A stretch of DNA of 64,000 nucleotides, from NCBI GenBank assembly GCA_013396655.1, contig WBMV01008586.1, positions 310,001 through 374,000 on the forward strand, in the 5' to 3' direction. Source of the stretch: Campylorhamphus procurvoides (taxonomy: Eukaryota > Chordata > Aves > Passeriformes > Dendrocolaptidae). The translations under genes and the position numbers were made by a program. The notes under the pieces were generated by a model. That model was not told the DNA's origin. It worked only from the letters and a program-made list of their open reading frames with translations, and did no database searches. Below are positions 25,201 to 38,390 of this stretch, piece by piece; position 1 is the first letter of the stretch; each line of letters begins with the position of its first letter.

Positions 25201-28200
25201 TTTACGCTGAACTTGGTTTTAAAAACAGAAGTCCATGAGAAAAGAGCCTTGAGCCTACTGTTCTTGATTTTATGTGAAAACCACATATATTCCAGGCATA
25301 AGTGACAAGGCAAATTACAAGATGGCAAGAATAGACTAAAAAAAATCTGCCATTTGAAATAACACTTGACTGTTATTTGTCTGGAATACACCATAGATTG
25401 TGAGTCACTGCTGAAAGCAGCTGAAATGTAGAACTTTTTTATGAATGCAGACCCTCTTTATATTTCCATGAAGCAGTCTTGTAGTGTTTGGTGTTATAAG
25501 TTAGTGTTAGTGTTTAGTTATAAGTTAAAATTACTATATGTAATTTTAGCTTTTGGAGAAAGCTAAAAATTTTTCTGCTAGAATGGGAAGCAGTTTAATC
25601 TTATGCAGGTCCAAAGCCTGAATGTTATGTAAGCTAATATTGATAGCATAAACATTACTAGGGCATTAGAATCAAAGCATTGGGAAATTCAGACCTGCAT
25701 AGTTGATGGTGAAATTTAATATATGGATTCCATACTTACCCAGTGTCAACATCAGCTACTCACATGTTTTCAATGCTTTCAGTTTATGCATGGGGTGAGG
25801 GCATAAAAGATAGGAACCATGTGGCAAACCACATACTAGTAATCTGGGCTGTATAATGGGTAGAAAAAGAAGTACTATACAACCCTGATTATTCTATGAT
25901 TGCACATTAAGATCTTACATATAAGACAATCCTCAAATCATCAACAAAAGAAAGATACACATTTAGCCATGACCACCAGGTCTTTTGGAGTGTGTTGCTT
26001 TTGGTACAAATAACAGTCTCAGTTTTATGTTACATAAAGGCAGGGGATCATCTGAATTCAAACAAATGTCTGCCACTACAGTTAGGTAAGACGATAGACA
26101 GTTATCAAGATATGTCCATGCTATAAAAGGCTAGGTGCATATACAAATATACATACATCTCTAGGTTTGCATATATAGATATATGTATATTATAGAGATC
26201 TATGCAGACAAAGAGAGAAAGTGAGAATGAAGAAGAAGAATACAAATATAGGATACAACTTAAGTCTTAATGTTTTTCAATGCAGTCAAAACATTGCCTT
26301 CTTGAAAGAAGAAGGAAAGATTGTTCATAGGCACATTGGCAGAGAGTACTCAAGACAGTGATATTACTGTCTCATTAAAAGCTTAAAATGTTAAAAGGAA
26401 ATTCAGAGGGAAAATTTGAATTTGGAACAGAAATTTGCATGAACTCTCAACTTCAGTGCTCTCAAAATTTTATTTGCCTTTACTGATTGCTCTTATCAAT
26501 GAAAGAAGATGATTTTTTTCTCTAAAACTTTATTCCATCCTTTTGTTTGAGGCTTTACTGGAGACATGTTCAGAATTTCTACCTCCTGCTTGCATTTCTG
26601 TTTGCCCTGCATTTTACATAACAGATGTTTTGCTTCTTTTCATGTAATGATGGATTAATTGTGTAGTGATATCAAAGCTAACTGTCAAAATATAAGAATG
26701 TATTAGTTTTGAAGCTTAAGAGAAACCGGACTTTTAGAGTTGTCCTGTATGACAACATGTGTCAGACATTGATAGGACTGAAATTAATGACTAAGTAGTT
26801 AATATCCTGAATGGCAGAGACATAACAAGACTAGAAATAATACCTTACAGACACATTTCTATTACTACAATGTGAAATGTACCTAGAGGTCAAATGTTTT
26901 AAAAACGAAAACTTCAAAGAATCTGAACTCTGGTTTTGTACCTAAGGACACTGAATAATTTTCAATGCTCTCATGAAATGATGGTTTGCTGAAACATGCT
27001 GAAAATCTGAGAGAAAAGTAATTCCTAACATCATGAGGAAATGAAGACCTGTGCCTATTCTTTTTAAACCTTGGACATAGTGTCCTATCAAAGTTTACAA
27101 CATAACAAGATCATTATGGGCTAGACAGGGAGTGTAGAAAAATGGTAGTTTTCCATGGTACTTTGCCCACTTGGCCACAGGAGATTTTCCTATATCTCAG
27201 AGACACAATGTATAGACAGAAGTAGTTGAACTGTGGAAATAATGATTCACAGATGTGTGAGAATTTGTTTCAGACCCTGAGGAAGATACATACATAAAAT
27301 GTGCATTGTGAGAGCTCTACTATCCTTCTCCCTAATGGCATGATTAAACTGCTGAGTAGCTAGGATTTTACCTAGCAATGCTCTTAGTATATGTTATACA
27401 CTACTATATTCTACCTTTTTTCATCTGGCACATGTGGTAAGAACACAAAGATTCCTTTGTTCCTAAGGTTAAACTTCCTTTCTACTACCATAGTGCCTAC
27501 AAACTGGGAGAATTTGCAGATATTTTGAAGTCATATATATATGGGCTGATTTTTCAGACCAGAATACATGAGTAGAAAAGTCACCCCAGGAGCATGGTCT
27601 TTGCTGGCACTCTCCAATGTCCACTATGCTAGTCACCAAGCTGGTTATCCATTACTTAAATGTGCCAAAGATCAGTGGGACATTTTTTTTTTTCTCTTCT
27701 GAGCTGCATTTTATTCTGGTGGTCCCTGAGGTTTCATCTGCATTTCAGTCTTTTGACTTGACCAACCTTCTTCATGTTTTTTTGATTGTTGCAGATTTTC
27801 AGTTTAGTATTGCCATTGGTAAGATCACACTGCAGTGATCCCAGTAGTCCAGCGAATATTAAACAGGTTTTTGATCTAGTAATGTGAATGTTGACATAGT
27901 CATTGTTTGTGGCATTGAAATGTAAATACATTCCTCTCCTTGTCTTGCTTTCATGTCAGAAAACCAGAGCAGTCTCTTTCTGCCCAAGTCCCCAGATCAG
28001 CCCCTCTCCAGCACCTCAATTTTTCTGCAATCACAAAACTCATCAAACACCCTTGAGAACTGATCCATTGCCTAGGACATTCTCTCGGCAGTACTGTCTT
28101 CTAGATCTTCCTCCCACCTCCTTTCCACCTCCCCAAGATGATGAAAAAACTTCAGATTTCTCATTTTTATCCCAGCGTGGTCAGTTCTAGATGTATGTCT

Positions 28201-31200
28201 TGTCCTTCCTTCCACTGCTTCCATATTGCATAATGGTTTTTTTGACCAGAAAAACTAACCTTCCTTGTAGATAAGGCTATCTAGGATGCTCTCAATCTCT
28301 GCTGCTGTCTAGCTGCTTGTTTGTTATCCTGCTAATCACAATCTTCACCTAGCTGTGGATCTCATTGGACTGACCATTGTCCTCATAATATGCATAATAC
28401 CTACCAGGAAAAAAACAGGAGAATTCTGTACTCTGAAACTAGATTGCCACTTTACTATTTAGAGAGGTGCTTTCTGCTGCCTCCACCAAGCTTCTTCCCC
28501 CTGTAAGATACAGAATGGTGAAGGGTGCATGTGTCCAGGTTGTAGTTTATTCCATCAGCATCACTATAAAAACTGTACCAGATGACTGGCAATCTATTAG
28601 CAACTCTTTGGCTCTGCTGACTAAAAATGGGGTTAGGCAATTAGGCCACATGAAGATGTTTACCCTGTCTAAAGTGAGGTGGGGTAAATCCCATCAGTGT
28701 TACTTGTGATGGATTGTTTTTACTTCATAGCTGCCATTAAATAACATCTAAAGATATTTTAAAGAACCTTAATAAAAGGTGTTGTGAAGCAAAAAAACCC
28801 CATACTCTTAACATGTTGTAATTGCAGACTTCGACATGTCTGGCAGATAAGGCATCTATTGTTCCTTTAATGCATGTGAGACACATAGCACATTTAATTG
28901 CCCTGTATGTCAAAATTAATACAGATCCCAAAGCAGGCAGTGTCAATGCATTTAGTTATATAGCAATTATAGTGCAGCCACAGCTACTTAATGTACAGGA
29001 CTGAAAACAGAAACTAAACAAACAAGAAAAAAGGAGGAAAAAAGCATGGATCAGTGCTTCAAAGAATAACCTTATAACCTTAGGAAAGCAGGAGTTGTTC
29101 ATTAGTACTAGGCTGCAAGTCCAAATAAATATGTAACCTCTCAAAAGTGTTCAGACCAACCCCAGAGCCTGTTAGGCCTTGTTGTTTTAGAGACCTCAGA
29201 AAGGTGAAGGTGAGCTCTTGACACAATGCTTTTCATTTGAATTCACTTCCTGCTCTCTCGTTTACTGGAGGTAACTTCCCTTGGTACCTCAGCTGGCTTT
29301 CTTCACACAGAATGATTCTCTATTTGCATTTTGGTTCTAATACTGAATTCGCCTAACATGATTCAATCTTATTTTCCCAGTGGTACCATTAATATTTTAA
29401 TTTAATCAGAATTTCAGGAACTTGTTTGCCATCCAGAGCAACTTGGTTACCTGTCAGCCTCCATCAGCTTGTCATATTAGAGGTGATTGTTCCTTGAATC
29501 TAATCTACTTTAAATGATTTCATTGGGTAGAGGTCTATAAATCATTTCAGAATGGGTCTGACAGATGAAGGCTTAGGTAAGTAAACAAATCAGGCTTGCT
29601 TTACTTTAGGCAGCAATGAACTTGGCTTTATCAACTTCTCATTGATTTCTGTACTGCAAAAGGTCAAAAAATCTCTTTAACATAAGAACATTATTAATAT
29701 AAGTACAGTATTACAACTAACCATAATTAAGATAAGTCCCAACATTCAGTGATGAGGCTGACTTAAGAACATTGCAGACTGCATTTCAATAAAGCCTGTT
29801 ATGCAGTTTGAATTGATGAATTCATTTCCAAAAGGTTTACTTTTGTCTTTCCAATCAAAACGGAAATTAACTAATTAAGCAGCCCAGAGTCCCGCTCGAT
29901 TTTGAGCCAGGTTTGTAAAGGATAATATGATAAGGCTGCAGCCAGGAGTCTGATGTCTAATGTACATTATATTACTTGAATCTTACAGTATGTTCACATT
30001 TACTTACCTAAATTGTAGTTAAAAGCAAAAATCTGGTCTCTGTGAAATGTTGCTGTGCAATCAGACATCACATCGGGATTCACTTCAGACGTGCTGGGGC
30101 TGAGTTAATCAGTGATTGTCAGCATGAGGCTGGCAATGACAAGGTGATACAGAGAACAAGGTATGTTACATAAGAGCACATTTTGTTGTACTCTCTGGAT
30201 TTCAAACAATACTGGCACATGTGACTTGAAAGAACTCTGTCTCAAGTACCGGTAAAGAGGAAGGATCTGGCTTCCTGTGAATGACCTCCATATGTGATAG
30301 GTAGAGAGAAGTAGTGAAAAATGGGGGCAAATAATGAAAAAAAACCCCACCACATTTATTTAATTAATTATATACACTGTTGACAAAAATACTTATAGGA
30401 AATGTATGAGATCCTGCAGCGATTTTACATGCCTTTAAAACAAAGGGTAAATCAATATCCAGAAACTATAGCTGCATAACTCCCTCCTCCCCCAGATCTG
30501 TTCTGGAATGAATGTCTATTTCTGTTTCTAATTAGCTTACAAAACTGCATTCAGATAAAATATACATTCAGTAATAAGTTTAAGGAATGTTTTCCTTGGA
30601 AAAGCAGATCTGGCTGCACTGACACCTCCTGTCACATCACAGATCAATGGAAGTTAGACAGTTATGCAGACAAACATGCCCATGGCAGTATGTAGTTACA
30701 AGGTTTGAACTCACCAAAAAGGGACCAACTCTCCTCAAATTTGCATGTCCCAAGGAGATGTGCAGGAGGTAAAAGGTCCAATAATAATTAATAATTAATA
30801 TGATTCTAGACGTGTTGAAGTAAAATCCCTTCATGATGTTCTCTAAAAAACTTCAGAGAATTTAGGTTCACATTGGACTGACCCATTCTTTTTTTAAATT
30901 AATATCCACATGCAAAGGTGTTTGAAAATTGTTACTAGGATTACAAAGTCCATGGATTGTAATAGGCTATGTAGAATATGAGATGAATGAGAGTTAGTGT
31001 CTGTAGACAAAGAAGTGATGAGGCTGGTGTCACACCCACTTGCTGTGGCACCTCAGCCCAAGTTATGAAGAAACTATTTACAGCTGAGATTATTGGGCAG
31101 ATTTTCAGAAGTTCATGACATGGCTTAAATGCACAGCCTTAGTTTGTAGTAATTCTCTTAAATGCTCTTCTCCAACAATCTTAAAACCTAGCTAGTAAGT

Positions 31201-31807
31201 GTTGTTGCCTCGGAATGTTTCTTTTTGTATCAGGCAGCACTATTGCATTACTATTTATAATTACATAATTGTGTACTGTTACAGGTCAATTTCCTATGCA
31301 GTAACAAACTGTTGTCTCATAGGTAGAGAATTGGCTTGCAGCTGGTGATAACACTTTGTCCTTCACTGGAGAACGTTAGTGAGCGAGATTAACATGTAGA
31401 AAGAGAACATGAATATTGGTCTGAAAGGACACATCTGTCTCAGCTGTCTAAAGTCTGGTGTATATTAGAAAAGGCACCTGTAGGTCCTGATTTATGCCAG
31501 TTTTCTCTGATGGGATGTGTCCTAGAAATTCCCAGTTCCCCTTCCAGTTGCAAAGAGGGTCTGGATGATGTCTACTCACAGAAGACTTACCCTTAGCCTG
31601 GACAGCTAAGATTGTTGGGCAAAAAATCCACCCTGAAGATGCTGACTATCTCAAGCCCATAAATTCTACTTAGGATAAAGGAGCATGTCATCTGTTGGTA
31701 GATGGTCACTGTGGTCTGAACAGAGTCCATACTCTGCTCTCCACAGTGTTTCATGGGCTTACATAAGGGTTCCCATGAATTAATATTTTATTTTGTCATT
31801 CGGATTC

Positions 31808-31924
31808 TGGTGGGGGTTTTTTTTGTGTTTTTTTTTTTTTGGCTGGTTGTTTTTTTTTTTTTCCTGTTTTTGTTTGTGGTCTTGGTTTTTTTTTTTGGTA
31901 GTTTTTTTTGTTTGTTTCTTTTTT
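31808..31924. repeat. T/G-rich low-complexity tract
   Basis: About 115 bases made almost entirely of T and G with a few C: T runs of up to about 14 split by GG, GGCTGG and GTTTG. No identifiable element is attached on either side. Confidence 0.85.
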
Positions 31925-32728
31925 ACTAATATGGCTAGCACTGAATGATTTCCTCTGCAGAACTACAAGAACGAATTTATTGAATTTCTTTGGGAATAAA
32001 CTCTCTTACCTTGGGTGGCTTCCCAGCACCACAAGAAAAAAGCAAATCCTTGCGTGTGGAGGATACTGCAACATTCAGGCTACATTGCAAATATACGCAC
32101 ATACATAAAAATACGATTTTGTTTTGGAGCAGCTTTTCAATTGCCCCAAAATTATCTTCAGTACTGCCACTGTCAGTTTCAAATATAGATCTATTTACTT
32201 ATAGCTTTGATTATATTAATTTTTAGGAAAGTCATATTTTAGCTACTTAAATGCTTCCACCCCAGTTAGATATGCTTTAAGTATTGTTACAGTTTTAGGA
32301 GTTATCACTGGTAAAACACATGTAATTTCAAGTCACAGCTGTATCAACATCAGAAACAGTATTTTATTTAGATGAAATTTAGGTGGTAGTGACTTCCAAT
32401 ACTTTGTTCCACTTTTAGTTCTTTTGCCTCATTTGAAAATGGTTATGATTGGAGAACAGTTCAAGTCTTTCATAATAATATTTAGCATTGAGAGCTACCA
32501 TCAGAGCTGTGGGAAGGAATATATGGGAAGGAAGAAAATACAAACCTCAGGTACTTATGTTGCTGATGGACTTGGCTTAAACTGACAGTGAGTCCATCTT
32601 GCAGCTGGCTGAAAATGCCTCTGTCTGACACAGAGGACAGCTTCTGGTGTCTTCTCACAGAAGCTCCCCCGTACTAAAACCTTGCCCTGTGAACTGAACG
32701 CAGCCAGATGTGCTGCTTTTCACTGGGG

Positions 32729-32793
32729 TAATTTTCTTCATGGTAACTACTATGGGAGTATGGTTTGGATTTGTGCTGGAAACAGCATTTACA
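32729..32793 (+). mobile_element. Decayed avian ERV LTR fragment
   Basis: This 65-bp segment contains AATTTTCTTCA, a GGGAGTATGGTTTGGATTTG-like core and GTGCTGGAAACAG. It aligns with the LTR piece at about 37769-37829 of this window and with an avian endogenous-retrovirus LTR family I recognise from memory. Flanks on both sides are too diverged to bound the element. No retroviral coding sequence is present nearby. Homology to the second copy in this window is the main support. Confidence 0.5.
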
Positions 32794-33779
32794 ACTGTCT
32801 ATCTATGGAGAGTCTGAAGACATTGCAGCATTTGGCAACTGTGTCCATTCTTCTCTGTCAGCTTTTGAAATTAATAGCCCTGCCTGTTACACCTACTGTT
32901 GTCTACTGAGGGTTGGGTGGTACAGCAGGTCTGTCTGCCCCCATTACTGGTACTGCAATAAGACTGCAGCAATGAGAGAGAGGAGCTCATTCATGCATCA
33001 GGTCATGACTTGATATGAGATGGAAAGGTTAGGAATGAGGAATATATGGGGCTGAATGTCCAGTCAAAGGTGTCATTGGACAAAGGACATTTGTACTTAG
33101 AGGCCTAAAGGGACGCAGCACTCCTTCATGCTGCTCTTTCAATCAATCAGAACTTCAGGCACTGACATGCCACTATGGGATATAGTGATCCAAACGCTGT
33201 CAACCAGACAAAAAATCCCTATTAAGGCACTAATACTAAGACATTCCAAAAGTTAATTGATCAATAGAATAAAATTACTCATGTATTAACATCTTAAGCA
33301 ATATTATAATTGTAGCCACACCTAATGAGTGGACAAAAATAATTTCAATTAATTTCACTTTGATTTCAAAACATGCAATTATGTTTTATGTCTTTCACAG
33401 TATTTAATTATGAGAGTGAAAGCACATGCAGGTTCTGTGAAACTGTCAGAACAGGGCTGTCCTTGCATGTCCTGTCAGAGAGCATTTTGCATGTTCTGTG
33501 TTCAGAAGAATGGACTGTGGGTACTAGTAAGGTATATCCTTTGGTGAAGGTTTTTATTTACCTGTCTGAATAGAACTATAATTTTTATAGAAAAGCTTCA
33601 TAGTTGGAATGGAAAGTAAAATTTTTAGTGAAACCTTGTTAGCAGCAGAACTTCATTGAAACGGGCAATGCAACTTCATGTTCAGAGGTCAGTGTTGAAT
33701 ATACTCTGGAAGTGACATTTACCAACCTTTGTCACAGGTTGTTCTTGTGAATAGAAGGATTGCATATTTTCTGTACAGT

Positions 33780-33857
33780 TTGGTTGGGGGTTTTTTGTTT
33801 GGTTTGGTTTTTTGTTTGTTTTGGTTCTGGGGGGTGTGTGTGGGTGTTTGTTTTTTT
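33780..33857. repeat. G/T-rich low-complexity tract
   Basis: Alternating TTTTTTG, TTTGG and GGGGGGTGTGTGTGGGTG sequence with no C or A over most of its length. Confidence 0.85.
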
Positions 33858-36800
33858 AAGTTCAGCAAAATTTATCAACATTATTTCAACTGTTTACAAT
33901 AAAACCCTTTGGTAGTAATTTCAGCATTTCCTAATCACACATACCTCTTCTGAAAACAGAAAACATTGACTTGCTTTAGTTTTGTTAGCTATAGCCATTC
34001 AGAGATATTTGGTGGGAAAGTAACCTATGTGAACTGAAGATCTAACATCTGGTTGTCTTAAGCCAAAGTTAAACTGAAGGTGTAAATTTGTATTTTGGTG
34101 TTTTGCAATTTTTTTAGAATGAGATCAGTGGAGAGTGTCCAGTAAGGGACATTTATCACTGTTTTCTATTAAAGCCTGTCTGGAAACTTCAGGAAAGTAT
34201 TATCAGTGAATGCACATGAATATACTAAAATAAATGGGTACATGCTTTATATTACAACTTTACTTTTGCTTTTATATATTTCCAATATCTTAATCAAATA
34301 TATTCCTTGGAATTATATTAAACATATCTAATACATGTACAATGAATACTTTACATTCCATCTCTACCATGCTTAAAACACAAATCAGAAGACATACTGT
34401 AAATTGCTCAGGGCTGGATCTTCCTCAGCCTCTTCATTCCAGTGGGAATTTTTCTATTAAATTCACAAGGCTTTGGATGCTGGTCCTTACTGCCTTTTTA
34501 GCTTTTGCCAGCAAAGAATGAGTTTCTCATTCAATGGTAAGCAAAAATTATATGAGCTGAGTGAGGTGCTCTTCAGGTGTGAAACTTGCCCCTTGATGGT
34601 CCAGAAGTCACATGAGTCTGATGAAATGCCAAGGTAATTTTCAGATTTCATACTGAGTTTTTATCACAGTGCAAGATCCTGACAGTTCCAGAGTTTACCA
34701 TCAGGGAAACTTGTAATTGATTAGTTTGTTTTGTTCAGCTGAAGTGTCTGCATGTGTGTTGCACAGATCATGCAGTAATAATAATTTTTGTGATCTTACT
34801 AGCAAAAGAGAAGGCTATTTTTTTTTGCAATCCAGACATTTCTAAACTGAATTAATAATGAAGAATTAATGAACTTAACTATACAAGAACTTTTTTTTTT
34901 CACTCCCACTGGTGTAATTATGAGTTTTCTTTATAAATAAAAGGTCTGTATATTTCTTGTCTTGCAACACCAAACATTTTAAGGAGAATAAGCCACAATT
35001 ATGGTTCTTTGGTGTTAAAATGAAGTGGGGCTTTGATCCCTTAAAAACTTGAAGCAGCCATTAAAATCAATATTCCATATGGCAAATAAAAATATTCAAG
35101 TTTTTAACATGTAAAAGTGCTGTGGTTTGGCTCTTTTCTTTCTTTTTTTTTTTTTTATAAAATTTGATATTGCAAGATTGAAATGTATGTGGAAATAAAT
35201 TGCTTTCAGCAGTCCCAGTCTCCATTTGAATAACAAAGAAGAAATGCTAGTGTTCTTGATTTGAAGCAATTTTCTTTTCTGAATTTGCCAGGGAAAGGGA
35301 AGGAGTGGGACAAAAACAATTCCACACAACACTATGATCTTGTTACTATTTTCCTGATGGCACAAATATGAATTAAACTGAACCTAGGGAAACATTAGAA
35401 TATTTTGATTCTTATGTTCTCTAAACATAATGTTGCTATTTTTTTATATGAAAGTTTAATGCCTCTTTCCTCTTGGTGCCAAAAATAGGACTGTACTTCC
35501 CTGACTGGCATCATTGCAAATTCACTAAGATCAGCTTTTGTGTTAGAAATAAATGGTGAAAGGGTGGAAAGCTCAGTTGATACACAGCTCCTGCAGATCT
35601 TTTTTAGGTCAGCTGGTTGTAATTCTCTTTTTGTTTAGTCTCAGATCAGAGAGACTTTTGTTTGTTTATTTTGGTGATGTGTAGTAAGAAAACAAAAACT
35701 TTGGGTCCTATTCTGCCAATATTATATGTAGAGAACACCCAGAGGCTGTCTACAGTACTTTCCCAATATGAGATGATAAATACAGAGATTGGCATCACGA
35801 ACTAGAAGATCTAATGAGTTTTTCTTTTTTTTCTGTCTAAGGCCTATTACATAAACTAAAGAAAGATACTGACACATTTGTCCCTTTGGCCAAAGGTTTG
35901 AAAATGTTAGAATGATTACAAATAACCTCTGTTTAACTGAGACAATTCTAATTCAGATTTCAGCTTGGACTTCACAGCAATTTTGCTGCAATGAAAAAGG
36001 AAATCATAGGTACCAAAAAGTGTAGATTTCACTGCATGGTATGAGATCTTTAATTTAAATCTTCCGTACCCACAAACTCTGGGAAATTGTATGTAAGACA
36101 CCAGAAAAATGTGCATTGCAGTATAGTTGATAAAACCAGGTTTTGAATGTATTTCAGTTCTTGCTGACTAATAATATTCTGTTATTTATGATCAAAAAGA
36201 ATGTGCAAGGTTAATATCAGAAATGGCAATAATAGGACTAATGTTTGTAAAATATGTACTTTCATGCTTATATTTAATGTGGAGAACTGGTGTTGGCAAA
36301 TTCTTTCTTAAAAGATTTGTATACATATTTTAATCCTAAGAGGAATTAATAAGTGACAATCAGAGCAGGGAGTCCTTGCTCTTTATGTAGTCACTTGTAA
36401 CCTTTGAAAAAATTACTTGATAACTGATGATATAATATTAAGTAGAAAATTACTGTTTTTCAATGTTAAGGCTCATAGTTTTTGATTGGTAGATTAGTCC
36501 TGGATATTTCAAATACTCTGAAATAGCACATTCTTCTCTTCTAGTGACTGTATCAAGAACATGATTGCTACAATACATATCCATGAGTAGATGGTCTGCA
36601 CAGCAGGCAAATGCTAGGACTATGAGACAAATGATAGGTATAAATTATTTGTAAGCTCAAGTAACAGCAATTTGACTTTTTTTGAGCCTGTAACAATGCC
36701 CCCAGAGACGAAAGTGTGAATTTCTGTAGATCATTGCATTTTCATGGCCTTGGCACTAAGTAAAGGTTGCAGCTCTAGGTTTTGAATTTCCCTTCTCATA

Positions 36801-37739
36801 AATAAGACCCATTTTGGTTTTTATGTCTGATTTTTGCATGAAATATGTATATTCTAATCCTTGCTGAGGAGTCTTCAAGGAATAATAGTGGAAGCTTTTT
36901 GGTATAAAATTTCATCTCACGTGCTTGTAGAAACATACGTCTTTGGTGTTGAAGTTGCAGCACCTATATCAAGGGCTTGTGTATCAAAGCCATCCACTTC
37001 TGTATTCTAATGTTTAACAATTTGCTGATCGTGACTGACAGGTTTACACAGCTAACATGTTCTGGAGTTGTGGGTGATTTATTCCAGAATAATTCAGGCA
37101 ATTCAGAGAATTTAGCTGCCACAGTCTTCCTTCACATCACAGAAAAGAAATATCTATTAGAACTGATTGCATTACCTTTAAAATATCTTCATTAGAGACA
37201 GGACTGCACCCTGCAGTGTCTTCAAGTAACAGTAATGTGGGCACTCAAATTCTCATTGAAGAAACACAGAGAAAGTTCTTTTAGGTATTCGTCATTGGCC
37301 TTTGCAGTTGTAGTTATTGTATGTGCATTGCCCCAGCTTTTCTTTGCTTTTCTTTTCTTTTTTTTTTTTCCTCTGGAATGAGCATTCTTTGCCTATGTTT
37401 TCATTCAGAGAACAAATTCTGTATATAGAACTCATGAGACAAACAAATACCTGGTGTGATGAAAGTGGAAATAATTCTTTCAAGAAGATAAGGTATTTGA
37501 TTTGTATGCCATAGAAAAGATGAGATGACAGACCTGAAGTGAATTTAAATTCTATATTTTTTTCACTAACTTTCTTTACACAGGCACTGAACCCAGCCTC
37601 CCTTACCTCCACCACAGAATTCCAAGATGCAATTTTACAAGAGCAAAACTGCAGGAGAGCTAACTGTAGACACTCAGTTGAAATCTAACTAATTTTTGTT
37701 TGAATTCATCAGTGGAAATTAACTTCTTTCCCATTATGG

Positions 37740-37830
37740 TGATTATGGCTGGTGTGGAGTCAATTTTCTTCACTGTAGCTGGTGTGGGGCGGGCAGTGTT
37801 TTGCATTTGTGTTTGAAACGGTGTAGATAG
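37740..37830 (+). mobile_element. Avian ERV LTR fragment, part A
   Basis: The segment contains GGTGTGGAG, AATTTTCTTCACTG, an AGCTGGTGTGGGG-like core and GTTTGAAACGGTGTAGAT, in the order found in an avian endogenous-retrovirus LTR family. The family consensus continues directly into the sequence that here resumes at 37985, after 154 bp of CR1. The left edge is not defined. Only LTR sequence is present: no gag, pol or env. Confidence 0.6.
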
Positions 37831-37984
37831 AATTATAGAATCATAGAATGGCTTGCGTTGGAAGGGGCCTTAAGGATCATCTAATTTTAACCTCCCTGCC
37901 ATGGACAGTGACAACTTGCACTAGACCAAATAGCTCAAAGTCCCATCCAACCTGGCCTTATACATTTCCAGGGATGGAGATGGC
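37831..37984 (-). mobile_element. CR1 LINE copy 3, 3'-terminal piece
   Basis: The left edge is a perfect CR1 3' end in reverse orientation (TATAGAATCATAGAATGG at about 37834-37851). The 3' untranslated region follows, with GGAAGGGGCCTTAAGGATCAT and CCAGGGATGGAGATGGC motifs. The CR1 match breaks off at 37984. In the family consensus, the sequence found at 38391-38866 comes about 40 bp further along. So this is either the separated 3' end of the same copy or an independent short insertion. Confidence 0.9.
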
Positions 37985-38390
37985 ACAAGGATGTTTTCAT
38001 TCCTGCTGAGCAGTGCTTAGTCAGAGTCAAGTCCTCTTCTGCCTCTCACCCCACAGCCAAGCAGGCTGGACGTTCCCACCTAGCCTGAATTTACATTAAT
38101 CCATTGAATGTATATTTCACAAGACCTCCACCACCGAGAAGACCAGAAGAAAGGGACCAATGGGACACTGTGGGGATCCATGAGTGGTGCCTTTTTTACT
38201 ACTTAATCTATCTCTCTGTCACTCTCTTTCTCTCCCCACCTCTTTTTTTTTTCTTTCTGTCCCTCTCTGCCTCACAATTACTATTCAATAAAACCCATAC
38301 TATTGACTTCAGGTGCATGCACCTTCAATCGCTTGCACCTTAATTTGGGCAGAGACATTTCTCTATAATTTTAGCAACTGGATCTTAACA
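37985..38390 (+). mobile_element. Avian ERV LTR fragment, part B
   Basis: This begins with an ACAAGGATGTTTTCATTCCT segment, then GCTGAGCAGTGCTTAG and a CTCTTCTGCCTCTCACCCCA segment. These are characteristic of the same LTR family as part A and follow it directly in the consensus. A candidate polyadenylation signal (AATAAA, 38287-38292) and a terminal TTAACA at about 38385-38390 are compatible with a plus-oriented LTR 3' end. The C/T-rich segment at 38205-38275 is low complexity. Parts A and B together would make a roughly 0.5-kb LTR. No internal retroviral genes are seen. The assignment of the right half is less certain than the left. Confidence 0.6.

Larger units (their letters stand above)
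17721..31807. other. Unique AT-rich noncoding stretch with low-complexity tracts
   Basis: No gene or recognisable transposon is found. The stretch contains T/G-rich or pyrimidine tracts (17942-17987, 19841-19955), an A/C-rich tract (22149-22207) and a 24-bp local duplication (18471-18525). GC-richer patches at about 18990-19310 and 22980-23230 have open frames without known motifs. Around 29500-30130 the sequence is complex and rich in TAATTA- and ATTA-type motifs, without repeats. That would fit conserved regulatory DNA but cannot be shown from one sequence. Confidence 0.5.
31925..37739. other. Unique noncoding stretch with one LTR scrap
   Basis: Apart from the LTR fragment at 32729-32793 and a G/T-rich tract at 33780-33857, nothing is recognisable. 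Open frames are 107 codons or shorter, without known motifs. The part around 32590-33010 is GC-richer and may contain more of the same decayed LTR. Confidence 0.5.

Noticed and set aside
29550..29581. TTAG/GTAAGT donor with an upstream CAG as a microexon
   Set aside because: The donor is good, but the upstream acceptor lacks a pyrimidine tract.
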